Assembly (NCBI GenBank): GCA_951799405.1
Contig: OX637344.1
Span: forward strand, 6,138,001 to 6,202,000
From: Agapetus fuscipes
Taxonomy: Eukaryota > Arthropoda > Insecta > Trichoptera > Glossosomatidae
Length of the DNA: 64,000 nt
Reading direction: 5' to 3'
Position 1 is the stretch's first letter. Each line of letters opens with the position of its first letter. The translations under genes were made by a program, and so were the position numbers. Below the pieces are notes generated by a model. It worked only from the letters and a program-made list of their open reading frames with translations, had not been told where the DNA came from and ran no database searches. Positions 31,280 through 42,142 of the stretch are shown here, piece after piece.

Positions 31280-31489
31280 ATGCTGTAAAAACTTGGTTCA
31301 CTTTTGCCAAGCTACCCCGGAGGCAAGCAACGACGACAGCAGTTGCAAAGTTTATGTTCACGTGAGGTTTGGTTTATTCTGTATGGACACATGCAGCATG
31401 TATAAGCACGATCTACATGCGCCTGATTGTGGGCATGCATTAAACATGAGCCATAAATATCAATATATCTTTGCAACATAGATTATAGA
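31280..31489 (+). repeat. Family A repeat, diverged and 5' truncated
   Basis: ATGCTGTAAAAACTTGGTTC, CATGCAGCATGTATAAGC, GATTGTGGGCATGCATT, TTGCAACATAGATTATAGA. Confidence 0.7.
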
Positions 31490-31924
31490 CACTTATTTCA
31501 ATTCATACAAGGACTCTTTAAAAGATCGCAGGTTCCTTTTTTAGCTATAATAAAACCTCACTACCTTCTTCATTTTTGGTTCTTTCTTTGCATGTACGCT
31601 TGTACAAACATGTTAGTTTCTAGAATCATAAAAAACGCTTGAAAATCTCAAGACAGATGCGCTCGAACGCCAACAATTTCACAGCACTTCAGTGCCGCTA
31701 GCCACTGGAGAGGAGTTACAACTGTAATCAGAGAAACATCAAACACGAGAAAACAATAAACTTGTAACATAAAACTTACAATGTCAGTAGCAACAACATG
31801 CATCTGCAGTCACCCAAGTATAAAATTTTAAGTTAAAAACTCTATCAGAGCGTTGACTTACTTTATTTAACTTACTTTGGCTGAAAAGCATTGTCCTATC
31901 ATCGGAATTGCAAGCTCAAATTCA
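31490..31924. other. No recognisable feature
   Basis: AT-rich, no match. Confidence 0.4.
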
Positions 31925-32755
31925 TTCCTCTGGAGATACTCTGGGCAGCCACATCGAGGCGTGACCACCTTCTGGTGAATAGAGTACCACTCTCCATAGG
32001 AGGTAAGCTAATCCAGCCTTCTGATTCGGTAAGACTTCTAGGAGTCTTACTGGATCGTAACCTGACACTGGATAGGCAAATAGATGCCACAATAGCTTCT
32101 TCTTTTTTTTCGCTTCGCCAAATAAAGGCAATAAGAAAATGTCTGCCGTCAGATGCGGTTAAGACCCTGGTGAGTGCGTTTGTGATGTCTCGGATTGACT
32201 ATTGCTCGACGCTTTATAGTGGTCAGCCGAAGAAACAGTTTAATCGCTTTCAATCTGTGTTGAATTCGGCAGCAAGACTCATATTCGGGATTCCCAAATT
32301 CGCTCACATCACCCCGCTGTTAAAAAAACTTCATTGGCTTCGTTTCCCGGAGAGGGTGGTCTTCCGTGTTTGTTTAATGGTATATAAAGCCATCAATGGC
32401 TTGGCCCCACCTTATCTGGCTGATATGATTTCACCTGTTGAAATGGGTGTTAGGAGGCAGACACTCAGATCTGCGGGTGATGGAGTAGTCAATTTGGTTC
32501 AGCCGCGCCGTCAGATTCGTACAAACTTCGGAGACCGCGCTTTCCGTGTTGCGGGGCCGGTGGAGTGGAACAGACTGCCACCCGGAGTGAAGAACTCCAA
32601 ATCTGTGGGTGTATTTCGAGGAGCACTCAAGGCACACTTGTTTAGAAAGTCTTATCCATGATCGGAGAGGGCCCTTGAGGTGTGACACACACAAAAACGG
32701 CGCTCTCTTATCATGTGTAATTTAAAATAAATCAGCCTGTTATTATTATTATTAT
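31925..32755 (+). mobile_element. LINE, 5' truncated, ORF2 C-terminal half plus 3' end
   Basis: An open frame runs from about 31925 to 32661. It covers the region after the reverse transcriptase active site: LWAATSRRDHL, VRLLGVLLDRNLTLDRQI, SRIDYCSTLYSGQPKKQ, LHWLRFPERVVFRVCLMVY, NGLAPPYLADM and, near the end, AFRVAGPVEWNRLPPGVK, all typical of Jockey/CR1/Daphne-type LINEs. The active site (YADD) and endonuclease are missing. The 3' UTR (GAGGGCCCTTGAGGTGTGAC, ACAAAAACGGCGCTCTC, AAATAAATCAGCCTG) ends in (ATT)n at about 32738-32757. SINE C carries the same 3' end, so this LINE type probably mobilises SINE C. Confidence 0.85.
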
Positions 32756-32756
32756 T

Positions 32757-33285
32757 ATTCCGGCAATAATGCTTCTTTTGGACGAAGAGGTCAAAGAGGT
32801 CGAGCTCAAAGTGGCTATCCCGCTTCACAAAATTCAAGATATACACTTCAATTTTTTGGCCAGGTGTGTTGTAGGAATGCAAAGCTGGGAGCCTGACTCA
32901 GAAACGAGAGAAATCTCTCCAGGTCTTTGAGAACAAAATGCTTCGTTTCATTCTCGGACCTGTATCTGAGAGTGACAGGTGTCGCATCCGGACCAACGCG
33001 ACGCTAAGGTCCGTGTTTCAAGACCCAAACATAGTGTCGATAATGAAATCAAGAAGACTCCAGTTTCCCGGACATGTAGCACGTGCAGAGGACTCCAGGA
33101 TCATCAGAACTGTCTTGGATGGTGCCCCCTCAGGTGTTTGACCACTCGGACGTCCCAGGATGCGGTGGGCAGACAACGTCGAAGCCGACGCCAAAGTTCT
33201 GGAAGTGAGGTGACCGTGAAGGGAAGCAGCAGAAGACTTTCTGACTTCAAGGCTTCTGAGCCGAAGAAAGTAAAAAAGTAGGTTA
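32757..33285 (+). mobile_element. LINE fragment, RTE-like C-terminal part (pseudogene)
   Basis: Same family as 48985-50115. It starts at CGGCAATAATGCTTCTTTTG right after the (ATT)n tail of the preceding LINE. In the best frame: MLRFILGPVSESDRCRIRTN, IVSIMKSRRLQFPGHVARAE, VLDGAPSGV, then a TGA where the 50 kb copy has an Arg codon. Upstream and downstream parts are in other frames. Dead copy. Confidence 0.75.
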
Positions 33286-33439
33286 AAAGCATTGAAGGCT
33301 CCACAATCCTCCAGGGATGGAAGTCTCAGGTGGAAGAAAATATTCAAATATTACAATATTCGAGTGAACACTCACACAATCTCAAACAAGTACAATTTTT
33401 TAAGTACCTATATCTAGAGAATTCGCAGACACACAATTA

Positions 33440-33530
33440 CACATTCGCAACATTATTTTAGTGCATTTTTGGTAAAACGCCATGGTTGAGTGTAAACTTA
33501 TGTAGTGTTTTATACTTGGAGTATGTCTCT
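33440..33530 (+). repeat. Family I repeat, partial
   Basis: TTTGGTAAAACGCCATGGTT, GAGTGTAAACTTATGTAGTG, TTTTATACTTGGAGTATG. Confidence 0.5.
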
Positions 33531-33689
33531 GATGAGCCTGCACTTTTGTGATTGGTTTCTAATGTTTTTACGTTTCTTAAACATCATAAAATTATTATTG
33601 CATCGGCAAGCGCAGATTATGGATAATATAACTCATCAATAAGTGGGCTTTATTATCTGTAATTTAAGTTGCAGATATATTTACATGCT

Positions 33690-33935
33690 GTTACAAGGAA
33701 GTGTGAAAAGAAAAAGAGGTAAGAGACGACGAAGAAAATTGTGGATTGATCATATTGAGGAGTTTGTGAAAGAATGTGATGTACCTACAAAGTGAGTGTA
33801 AAATTAGGAAATGTATGAAAATGGTGATGGATATGAATGAATTAAAAGAAGTAGGTATGTAAGGACAGAAAGAAATGAAGGCAGCTCTGCAGAGGCTCTC
33901 TCCAACCTTAGCGGAATGGCGACAGAGCTACAGTT
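33690..33935 (+). mobile_element. LINE C-terminal fragment (RTE-like)
   Basis: GSVKRKRGKRRRRKLWIDHI at about 33700-33760 resembles the GKRGRGRPRxxWxD segment of RTE-type ORFs. It continues with MNELKEVG, and then RNEMKAALQ in a shifted frame, ending TAGCGGAATGGCGACAGAGC and CAGTTACAGTC. The end block recurs at 8322, 19372, 26478 (all minus) and 36430 (+). Confidence 0.6.
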
Positions 33936-34013
33936 ACAGTCTCTTTTTGTGGATTCGACCTTAGGTACACCACATAACATTGGTCTTTATCTGAAGCCCT
34001 TCAGAAACAGGGA

Positions 34014-34150
34014 TAATCCCACTTCAATTAAAATGGTTGGCGTAAGGACGGCCCTGTGTCCCATCGAAAATAAAAAGGTTCCACTCACCATATGACAAAA
34101 AACGCGGTAAGAAGTAGGAGGATATGAGCAGCTTAGTTGCGTTTTTTGTG
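34014..34150 (+). repeat. SINE B tail fragment
   Basis: AATCCCACTTCAATTAAAAT, GGTTGGCGTAAGGACGGCC, AAGGTTCCACTCACCATATG, CGCGGTAAGAAGTAGGAGGA, GCTTAGTTGCG. Confidence 0.7.
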
Positions 34151-34859
34151 GTCTAAACACTTACTATGAGAGTTATTCCAATACAATATTTGACCGCTGA
34201 TTTCTCAACTCAGTGAATCAGCGCTTATTCAGTTTACCCTTAAAGTGCTGATATCTTTGCAACTACATATTTTTTTTAATATCAAAATACACGGCATTAG
34301 GTGCCTTTTATATGTTAACATAACATATTTAGAAAGTAGAACATAATATCTTAGATTATAGATTCGGCAAAGTGCAATAACCTCGTTTTTTACAGAATCG
34401 TCCATAACCCCTCCTGCCGAATGTTCTTTAATAACTCGGTTGCTAAATGTTCGGCAGCGCCCGCGCAAATGTTTGCCCAGCAACTTTGATTAAAAGCCAG
34501 CGGGGTGGAAGTAGCAGGGAGGGGGAGGGAGGAGGGGGTGGTCAGCAGACACACCACAACAAACCAGTATCTACGGCCCTACTCATTTCATGTAACAATA
34601 TTTCTCATTTTAACAATCCTCCTGGAACTGTTTCCAATCAAAGATACTCCACAATTCTTCTCGTACGTACTACCATACCTACTAGAAAGTACAGTGCCTC
34701 GCTAGATTATTAGGCGCACTAAGTGAAAAAAAATCTGTTTTCAAGAAATTGTAATTAATAAGTCAGTTTTGATTTTCCGTATTTTGTCAATTATAGCTAA
34801 CCATGCTATAACAAATCTGATCGATATCACTCTTGAATAGATTCGGCACTTTTGGTTTC
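34151..34859. other. No gene; G-rich patch
   Basis: 34517-34540 holds four G runs (GGGAGGGGGAGGGAGGAGGG) that could fold as a G-quadruplex. Otherwise no match; the 88-codon open stretch at 34447-34713 shows no domain. Confidence 0.45.
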
Positions 34860-35113
34860 TAATCTAATCTAATCTAAGTTGCAAAGATATGTTACATTGG
34901 AGATTCACATTACATGCATTCTCACAACCAGACACGTACAAGTTCGCGCTTGCACATGCCTCATGTGAACCTACAACATAAAAACCAAATCTCAAATGGA
35001 CATACACCCTGCAACTCTTGCCGTCCTTCCCTGAGACAGGGGTGACATTGGCAAAGTGAACCATTTTTACAGCATGGGTGGTCAGCCGCATACCAACCTA
35101 TAAGTCAAGGAAC
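34860..35113 (-). repeat. Family A repeat, full length
   Basis: (TAATC) tail, AAGTTCGCGCTTGCACATGC, GCAACTCTTGCCGTCCTTCC, GACATTGGCAAAGTGAACC, ACCTATAAGTCAAGGAAC. Followed by a CA run and a poly(T) run (35134-35155). Confidence 0.85.
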
Positions 35114-35406
35114 ACACACACACGACAAATTACATTTTTTTTTTTTTTTTTTTTGTTTGATATATACAATATTGTGGCGTCAGGCAACCAGGTTGCTAAG
35201 GAAAAGGCAAACATTTTTTTTTGGTTTTGGTTGCTAAGGACCTGCTAAGCTTATACAAAAATGACGCTTGATCGCCGAGAACAAAAATCCGAATGATCTC
35301 CATTATATAGTCCATTACAAAGAAAAAACTCATCGAAAATAAAATGTCTCAAAAAATTACATTAACAAAAATATGAAATCACTATGTATTTGTTCCCATA
35401 TTTTGT

Positions 35407-35620
35407 TGGTTGGTATGAGACTGAACACCCACACTGTTAAAGATGGTTTATTTAGCTAATGCCACACCTGTTTTGGGGAAGGTTGGCAAGAGCTGCGAGG
35501 TTAATGTTCCTTTTACGTAAATCCTGAAGTACCCATGCGGCATGAATGCATATACTGTGGGCATATGAGTATTTTATATAAAACTTAATATATATTTGCA
35601 ACTTAGATTAAAGATTATAG
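35407..35620 (+). repeat. Family A repeat, diverged
   Basis: TTGGTATGAGACTGAACACC, GGGAAGGTTGGCAAGAGCTG, CATGCGGCATGAATGCATAT, CAACTTAGATTAAAGATTAT. Confidence 0.75.
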
Positions 35621-36170
35621 CATCTTAACGAAGGCGAAAACTTGTGACTGGGCTAAAATTTTAACGAATTTCAAAGTATGTCCACGGAGTGTTGGATCGT
35701 ATATGTATACTTTTCTAGAACACTCGCCATCTTTCTATTGCACCCTGAAGACTGAGATGCCATTATCCTGCCGCCTCGAGAGCAGGGAAACCCCCTCCCC
35801 GCAGGACACTCGTCTGGTAGCAGCTTTTATGAGGAGAGAGACCCTTCAGGAAATGTGAGTTATATCCTTGCCTTGCAGAAGGCAAATGATATCTCTCATG
35901 AAAACATAATATAAATAATTTACTTTTGGTTTTGCTTCATAAATTTATCTATGGCTTTAAATGAAAATTAATAATGTAAAAATAAAACACAAAGCTTTTC
36001 TTCACAAGTTGATCAAGATAATGATGTGATAACATCGAAAGCGCTTGAGGAAATAAATCAATTCGCGAAGAAAAACTTTAAGTTTTATTAAGCATTATTA
36101 ATTGAAATTCAATCTTTACAATTTCAATACAAAAACCTTTAAACTTTTGCTTAAAATTTATGTCAAATAA
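35621..36170. other. No recognisable feature
   Basis: AT-rich apart from 35750-35830 (GCCGCCTCGAGAGCAGGGAA). Nothing recognised. Confidence 0.4.
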
Positions 36171-36171
36171 A

Positions 36172-36429
36172 TGAGGTTGCTGAATTTGAAAATGACCACC
36201 CATGCTTTATAAATTGTATCTACTTTTGCCAATGTTAGCCTGGTTTCAGGGAAAGGCTGTAGGAGTTTCGGTAAGGGCAGGGTTAATGTTAATTTGAGTT
36301 TTTTTGTAATTTGTAACAAAACATGCAGAATGTGTAAGTACGAACTTATATATCTTATATATGTGCTTATGAACATGACCGCAATACGAATCTTAAAAGT
36401 TGATGTATCCTTGCAACTTAGATTATAGG
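36172..36429 (+). repeat. Family A repeat, diverged
   Basis: GAAAATGACCACCCATGCTT, CTTTTGCCAATGTTAGCC, GGTTTCAGGGAAAGGC, CCTTGCAACTTAGATTATAG. Confidence 0.7.
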
Positions 36430-36545
36430 AGTGTTGAGTAAATATAATTTATGAAAAAAGTGATGGATACGGACGAAAAGTGTATACTAATGAGAAATGA
36501 CACAACAAGTAACAGTAGAGGTGATTCTGCTGAGACTGAGTCTTT
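36430..36545 (+). mobile_element. LINE 3' fragment (RTE-like tail), degraded
   Basis: ATGAAAAAAGTGATGGATAC then GAAATGACACAACAAG and AGAGGTGATTCTGCTGAGAC follow the order of 33815-33900. Confidence 0.4.
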
Positions 36546-36712
36546 TTTTCATTTCTTCTACATTTCAATACCTTAAAAGTATAACTGAATACGTTACATT
36601 GATTGAACTATCATGAGTTTCTCAGATAAATGCACGTGCTATTCTATTTGCTACGAGAGTTAACACGAAAGAAGTGTGAAAATCCTGTAGGTTCGAAATT
36701 TGCCATGAGCAC

Positions 36713-36959
36713 TTCCTTGACTTATAGGTTGGTATGAGGCTGACCACCCATACTGTAAAAAATGGTTCACTTTGCCAGTGTCACCCCTGTTTCAGGGAAG
36801 GTCGGCAAAAGTTGTGGGGCTTATGTTCATTTGAGGTTTGAATTTTATTTGTAAGTACACAATCAGCATTTGTAAGCGCGAACTACACGTGTTTGTTTGT
36901 GGGCATACATCTGAGAGCTTTGAATGAATATATCCTTGCAACTTTGATTATAGATTATT
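36713..36959 (+). repeat. Family A repeat, full length, well preserved
   Basis: TTCCTTGACTTATAGGTTGG, GGTTCACTTTGCCAGTGTCA, CCCTGTTTCAGGGAAGGTCG, GTAAGCGCGAACTACACG, GCAACTTTGATTATAGATTA. Useful as a reference copy. Confidence 0.88.
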
Positions 36960-37064
36960 GACTTCCTCATAATAAGTTCACTTACTATCAGAAGTTACAC
37001 TCAATAAAATGTTTTATCCACGATTTTTTATATCAGTGAACCAGCACTTATTAAGTTGTACCTT

Positions 37065-37275
37065 TGATGATGATGAGTTGAAGATTTTTTTATTGCGCCG
37101 TGTCGTGATGTAGTCACTCCAAGGGCGCTTGTGCAAATAATGCCAAAAATTTGCTTGTTTTCAGTACTGTTCGGAACTTTCCATGGTCCTCTAGCTCTCT
37201 CACATGATGTGGCAGGTGGTTCCAGGCCAGAGAACCAGCAACTGCAAATGCACGCTCTCCAAACATTGTGTTTAC
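37065..37275 (-). mobile_element. LINE 3' end fragment (AFAVAG type)
   Basis: Minus-strand translation again gives FGERAFAVAGSLAWNHLP and then HHVRELEDH, followed by the 3' UTR (AAGCGCCCTTGGAGTGACTA) and (ATC)n. Close relative of 4421-4640. Confidence 0.7.
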
Positions 37276-37634
37276 TCTTCTTATCGGTTCTTCAATCTTT
37301 GATTTGGCTCCAGTTTCAGCCGAGCGCAGTGTTAGCCTTTTTTTACCGGGGTGACTGGTTTGATTTAAGGTGGCGATTCATTTTCATAACTTTATATTAC
37401 ATGTTAACTATGAACACATATTTCAACAATATTGTTCTTTTCAACTCCTAACATTTTTAAAGCAATCCCTCGTCCCACTCAAGGCAGAACACCAATACCA
37501 ACCCTTGAATTGTTATTATATGATCCCCTCGGGTCACGGAATCAATTCCAACGGATTTTTATGTCTGGAGATCTCTTCTCTGCCCTGTTCCGGTAGATAC
37601 CCCAACTCAAGTAAACTCTACCACAATATTTACA
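37276..37634. other. No recognisable feature
   Basis: No coding or repeat match recognised. Confidence 0.35.
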
Positions 37635-37740
37635 AAAATATGTACGGAAACTAAAACGTTCACAAGAACGGCTGCTTGACTTTTCATACGCTAGTCGATC
37701 ATACGCTGTGGTGGAGTTTTATTTACGTGGGACACAGACT
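37635..37740 (+). repeat. Family I repeat, diverged
   Basis: ACGGAAACTAAAACGTTCAC and ATACGCTGTGGTGGAGTTTT. Confidence 0.45.
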
Positions 37741-37884
37741 GTCCGCAGGGAATTCCCGTCACGTTTTACATTCTTCAGTGGACTTCATTCACAAACCAGC
37801 TTATCACCACTGTCATACTTCATATCACACAATTCTCAGGATACGTTTTATTCAATAAACTGTTTTGCTGATTCACCATTGACT

Positions 37885-38240
37885 GACAAGAATATGTGTT
37901 GTATTGGATATGGCGAAAACGTCCTCAAAAATAATTACTTTGATCGGGTCACCAATGAAGAAGTCCTTCGACGTATGCACACCACAAAGGAACTTCTGCC
38001 AACCATTGAGCAGAGAAAGCTGATGTACTTGGGTCATATTTTAAGAAATAAGAAATACCGTCTGCTTCTACTTATCATACAGGTTAAGATTGAGGGGAGA
38101 AGAACTCAGGGACGCTGAAGGACATCGTGGCTGAAAAAACTGTGACAATGGTTCGTCAAAAGCAGCAAGTCTCGGTTTCTAGCCGCAGCATCCAAAGTCT
38201 GAATGGCGATGATGATCATCGATCTTCGATAGAAATGGCA
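37885..38240 (+). mobile_element. LINE C-terminal fragment (second RTE-like family)
   Basis: Open frame carries RVTNEEVLRRMHTTKELLPT, LMYLGHILRNKKYRLL, GRRTQGR, then stops where the 44.6 kb copy continues RRTSWLKNLRQW. This is the C-terminal domain of a non-LTR reverse transcriptase. Other copies: 44608-44930 and 63961-64000. Confidence 0.75.
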
Positions 38241-38254
38241 CGGAAAGAAGAAGA

Positions 38255-38375
38255 TTATAATCTACATCTAATCTAAGTTGTAAAGATATATTAGCATTTA
38301 AAAATCATATTAAATGCATGCTCAAAAATAGACACGTGTAAGTTTGCGCTTACAAATGTGTACTTACAATTTAAA
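38255..38375 (-). repeat. Family A repeat, partial
   Basis: CATCTAATCTAAGTTGTAAA, AGACACGTGTAAGTTTGCGC, TTACAAATGTGTACTTACAA. The 5' half is missing. Confidence 0.7.
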
Positions 38376-38903
38376 GGCCTTTTTATTCGAACTATAAATC
38401 AATTTAAATTAAAATTCTTTGTTACTTTTTATGGAAATTTCTTAAAGTCGTGTCGGTATTTGGTGTGGCAGTCATTCTACATTAGGGTGAGCGCAAACCT
38501 TAACGAAACTGCTTGGCATTTCCCTTCTGTTTAGGGGATGCAATCATTTATTATTTTAAATTACACTCCTGGATGCAGGCATCAACGCCCCGCTGGATCC
38601 AATGCACTGTAATAACATCCATTGTTTGAGAGCAAATACAGTCGGGCAAACAATGGACAAGCATCTTTGTGTTCGTAGAGCAGAGATCAATCTGCTAAGA
38701 AAGTAAACTTAGGGTCGGTATTGCAGTGAGCGCTATGCGACACGGCGGGGTGACGCTAGCATTCACAGATACTCAATGTGTCAAGTTGGAAGGTTGAAGC
38801 TGGGGTAGAAAAACACTGGAGGCCAGTATGGTCTGTCCTCTGAAGAATCACTTAAAGAAGATCCAGCAATTATATTGTTACTATTTACGAATATTTCTCG
38901 AAA
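38376..38903. other. No recognisable feature
   Basis: GC-richer stretch at 38570-38830 (CGCCCCGCTGGATCC, GCGACACGGCGGGGTGACG) without a recognisable product on either strand. Confidence 0.4.
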
Positions 38904-38907
38904 GTAC

Positions 38908-39297
38908 TGTTATGTAAATAGGTAATATTAAAATAAGTATAGGTATTAGTTATAGCTATGTAATAGGAATTCTTTGGAACTCTTAATTGATAATTGTGAG
39001 TAAATAGAGAAGTCTCTAGATCACTTTAATTATGTATGTGCTTCGAGAACAGTCTAGCAACAATGTGTTCTCAACAGTTCCATCTTCTTAGTATGAAAAG
39101 GGTGCAAGTTGCTTGCACTAGGAGTCAGTCATCTGCGAGCTTCACCAATACATCGAACAAATTCGACCAGTGAACTAAAACCTGTGTAATGGAATAATTG
39201 AGAGTGCCTTTGTAAAAATAAATATAAGCGTGTAAAATAAATGAGTAAAAAGAAGTGAATTTTTATTTGAAAAGTATCCGAACCAAAAATCGTAACA
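38908..39297 (+). mobile_element. Solo LTR (390 bp), TSD GTAC
   Basis: Starts TGTTATGTAAATAG and ends AAATCGTAACA, flanked by GTAC at 38904-38907 and 39298-39301. Carries a TATGAAAA-like box (about 39093) and AATAAA signals (about 39219, 39236). Its start matches the LTR at 53256-53684 (TGTAATGTAAATAG), so the two are one family. It is inserted at the edge of the family D repeat. No coding capacity. Confidence 0.72.
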
Positions 39298-39301
39298 GTA
39301 C

Positions 39302-39495
39302 CAATTCTCAATGATTCGACAATGATCTTTTTTCTTGCTATAAAATAAGGACCAAAGCTCTCTGTAAGGGAGAAGCCAACCGATTTTTGTATTGTTAAGG
39401 TGTAATGTGAATCTGTATCTGAAATAAATTGTGCAAAATAGATTACTGCAGTTTTAATAATTAAATTAAGCCCGCGTGAAACCCTACTTGTACCA
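39302..39495. repeat. Family D repeat, first copy
   Basis: ATTCTCAATGATTCGAC, TTGCTATAAAATAAGGACC, AAGCTCTCTGTAAGGGAG, TTAATAATTAAATTAAGCCC run parallel to 45832-46015. The TATAAAAT box and GAAATAAA suggest an LTR-like promoter region, but the ends are not defined. Confidence 0.5.
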
Positions 39496-40209
39496 AAACG
39501 CGTTAATTCGGTCCGATGAATAAAAGTCAGCGGACTGCATTGGCGGGGTGACATACACTTCAAGGAACTGGCTTCAGAAGTTGGGATCCATCATAATGCT
39601 CTTACTCATAAAGTCATTAACGACTTCATAGGCAGTCCCACTCTGTTTGATAGTTACAGTCTGTATGTAACATAATATGCCGTGGGTAAGGACATGACTT
39701 AATTCATGAACCGAAAAGCCATACTGATGTCCTTACGTAATATCCTTTGAGTCGTGATAAAAAAAAACTCTTACAGAATCTATTTTTTTTTAATTCACCT
39801 CAGTCTGTAAATGCGAAAATATTATTTTAAATTTTATCCTCTTCACGAATTTGTAAAAAAAATAGGAAAAACCTTTTAAGAACCATTCATCTCCATGGAT
39901 GCGCTTTTATCCGAACCTTGTCGTGTATTTCCGTTAATCCACGATTTATTATCTCCGAATAATTAAAACAAACGGGGGGAGCTCCTCCGCCCTCTCCTAT
40001 GCTCCCCTCCCTCTCCCATTGTGACCCCAGGGGACAGGGTGTGACGTTTCGCATTCCTGCCCACCCCTAGCGGAAAGGGTGAGCCAGCTATGATAACCAT
40101 AGAAATTTAGCCCTTCCATTGTGACTATAGAATTTTCCTACCCTTATTTCGTTTGCAAGGAATATACCGGCCTATTTATATTTGGATTGGAAGATAACTA
40201 AATAACTAA
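39496..40209. other. No recognisable feature
   Basis: Homopolymer-rich; a GC-richer patch at 39970-40080 (CCCTCCCTCTCCCATTGTGA). No gene seen. Confidence 0.4.
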
Positions 40210-41937
40210 AACTGTGTACATAGCTTGTCTCAACCTCTGTGTGCGGTATTTAATTTGTCCATCGCGTCTGGATGTTTTCCCGCCCTTTGGAAGCAATCGT
40301 ATCTTTCTCCAATATACAAGTCTGGTGATAGGAGTAACGTCAAAAACTATCGACCAATAAGTAAATTGTCCGCCATTCCGAAGCTACTTGAAAAGCTTGT
40401 ACTTACTAAAATCCGGTACGTTGCAACCAGATCAATTTCAGTCCATCAACATGGTTTTTTACCAAACCGATCAACTACTTCTAATTTAATGGTGTTTGAA
40501 AATTTCCTTTCTAATGCTTTGTCTAGCCGAAAACAAGTTGACGTAATTTACACTGATTTTTCAAAAGCGTTTGATCGGGTATCACACACTATCCTTCTTA
40601 GTAAGCTACGCGGTATGGGGGTGTCTGGTAGTTTTCTGTCTTGGCTCCGAAACTACCTTATTGATAGATCTTTGATTGTCAGAATAGATAATAATAGCTC
40701 ACACTCCTTCTCACCAACTAGTGGTGTCCCCCAGGGTTCCCATCTGGGCCCGCTACTTTTTCTCCTATTTATTGATGATATTACAAAGCAATTTCCTGAC
40801 ACAAATGTTCTCCTGTTTGCTGACGATATAAAAAATTTTAAAGTCATAGATAATGTGGCTGACTGTAATAGTCTCCAATTATCTTTGAATAATCTAGCAA
40901 CCTGGTGTAATAAAAATGAATTGCCTCTAAATGTCTCGAAGTGTTTAGTAATGAATTTCTTCAGAATAAAAAATCCCATTATATATGACTATACACTTTT
41001 TTCAAACAGTCTTCGGGTGGTAACGGAGGTCACCGACTTGGGGGTTGTGTTTGACTGTGGATTATCTTTTAATGTACACATTGCTTCAATTTGTGCCAAG
41101 GCCATGAGAATGCTTGGTTTCATAAACCGCATCACCAAGGACTTTCAGGACACTGCCGCAATCAAAATTCTTTATACCACATTGGTTCGCAGTGTCTTGG
41201 AATATTGCTCGCCTGTTTGGTCCCCCCTCTACATGGTGCACGTAGACAATATAGAAAAGGTTCACTTAAAATTTTTGAAAATAGTTAATTTTAAACTCAA
41301 TATTCCCCTGTCACACTTCGACCCGCTCTATTTAAATTCGATTCTAAATCTAAACTTTTTGTCAGACAGACGTAAATTTATTGACTTAATCACCCTCTTC
41401 AAAATAAAACATGCTCTAATTGATTGTCCTGCACTACTTAGTGAGTTGAATTTTTTTACTCCACGTTCAGGGACTAGACAATTAGTTTCTTACCGCCCTG
41501 TATTTACTAGCACTAACGCACAAAGCAATAGTTGTATGCATCGTTTACAGCGTGTTGGTAATGAGTATGCCTCACTTGACTTGGTTCTGCATAATAATAA
41601 TTATCATACCTATAACCAAGGTCTGAAAAAAATGTTTTTGGGACATCCATAATATATAATAAATTATATTGTTTTAGATTGTTATTATATGAACGATGTC
41701 TGCCTGGTGAATTTCTTTATTAGTGATATTTGAATGGTTTCTGAAGTTTTTATTTTTGATATGCTTTTTTTTTGCTTCTAACCTACTGTTTAGTGTTTAT
41801 ATGGTTTATTTTTTCTTTTCTTTTCTTTTATGTTTTACCGTAATGTTTTATACTTTTTATTCTTGTAATATTTATTGTTATTGTTGTTTTGTATAAACTC
41901 CCTTGATATGTACTTATTTCATAAAAGGCTAACGCCG

Positions 41938-41972
<35 letters not shown>

Positions 41973-41975
41973 AGT
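40210..41975 (+). mobile_element. LINE, 5' truncated, long intact reverse-transcriptase ORF
   Basis: The frame is open from about 40210 to the stop at 41650-41652, ~480 codons with no break. Order: PIYKSGDRSNVKNYRPIS (finger region), FLPNRSTTSNLM, YTDFSKAFDRVSH (first catalytic Asp), SGVPQGSHLGPLLF, then FADD at 40816-40827 (the two active-site Asp), and the post-RT region DLGVVFDCGLSFNVHI and LEYCSPVWSP. This is typical of Jockey/CR1-type LINE ORF2; the endonuclease domain is absent because of 5' truncation. The apparent start at 40225 is TTG and not meaningful. The 3' UTR ends in (TAAA)n at about 41936-41972. The intact frame indicates a young insertion. Confidence 0.88.
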
Positions 41976-42142
41976 GGTTAATTTGGTATTAACTTTAAAC
42001 AAAGTCCAACGTATTTTTAACTTTTTCTGCCTTTCTATTTTGGCTGCAAAATTATCTGACCCCTCATTATATTTTCAGGAATAAACTTTATTTTCCTTGC
42101 TAGAATAAATTATCTATCAATAAATTACTCTAAATGTATTTG

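Noticed and set aside
34447..34713. Overlapping 88- and 66-codon frames in a G-rich patch
   Set aside because: Low-complexity Gly-rich product of the G-run tract, no domain.
40225..40227. Start codon of the 475-codon LINE frame
   Set aside because: The codon is TTG and the frame is open upstream to about 40210; the LINE is 5' truncated, so there is no real start here.
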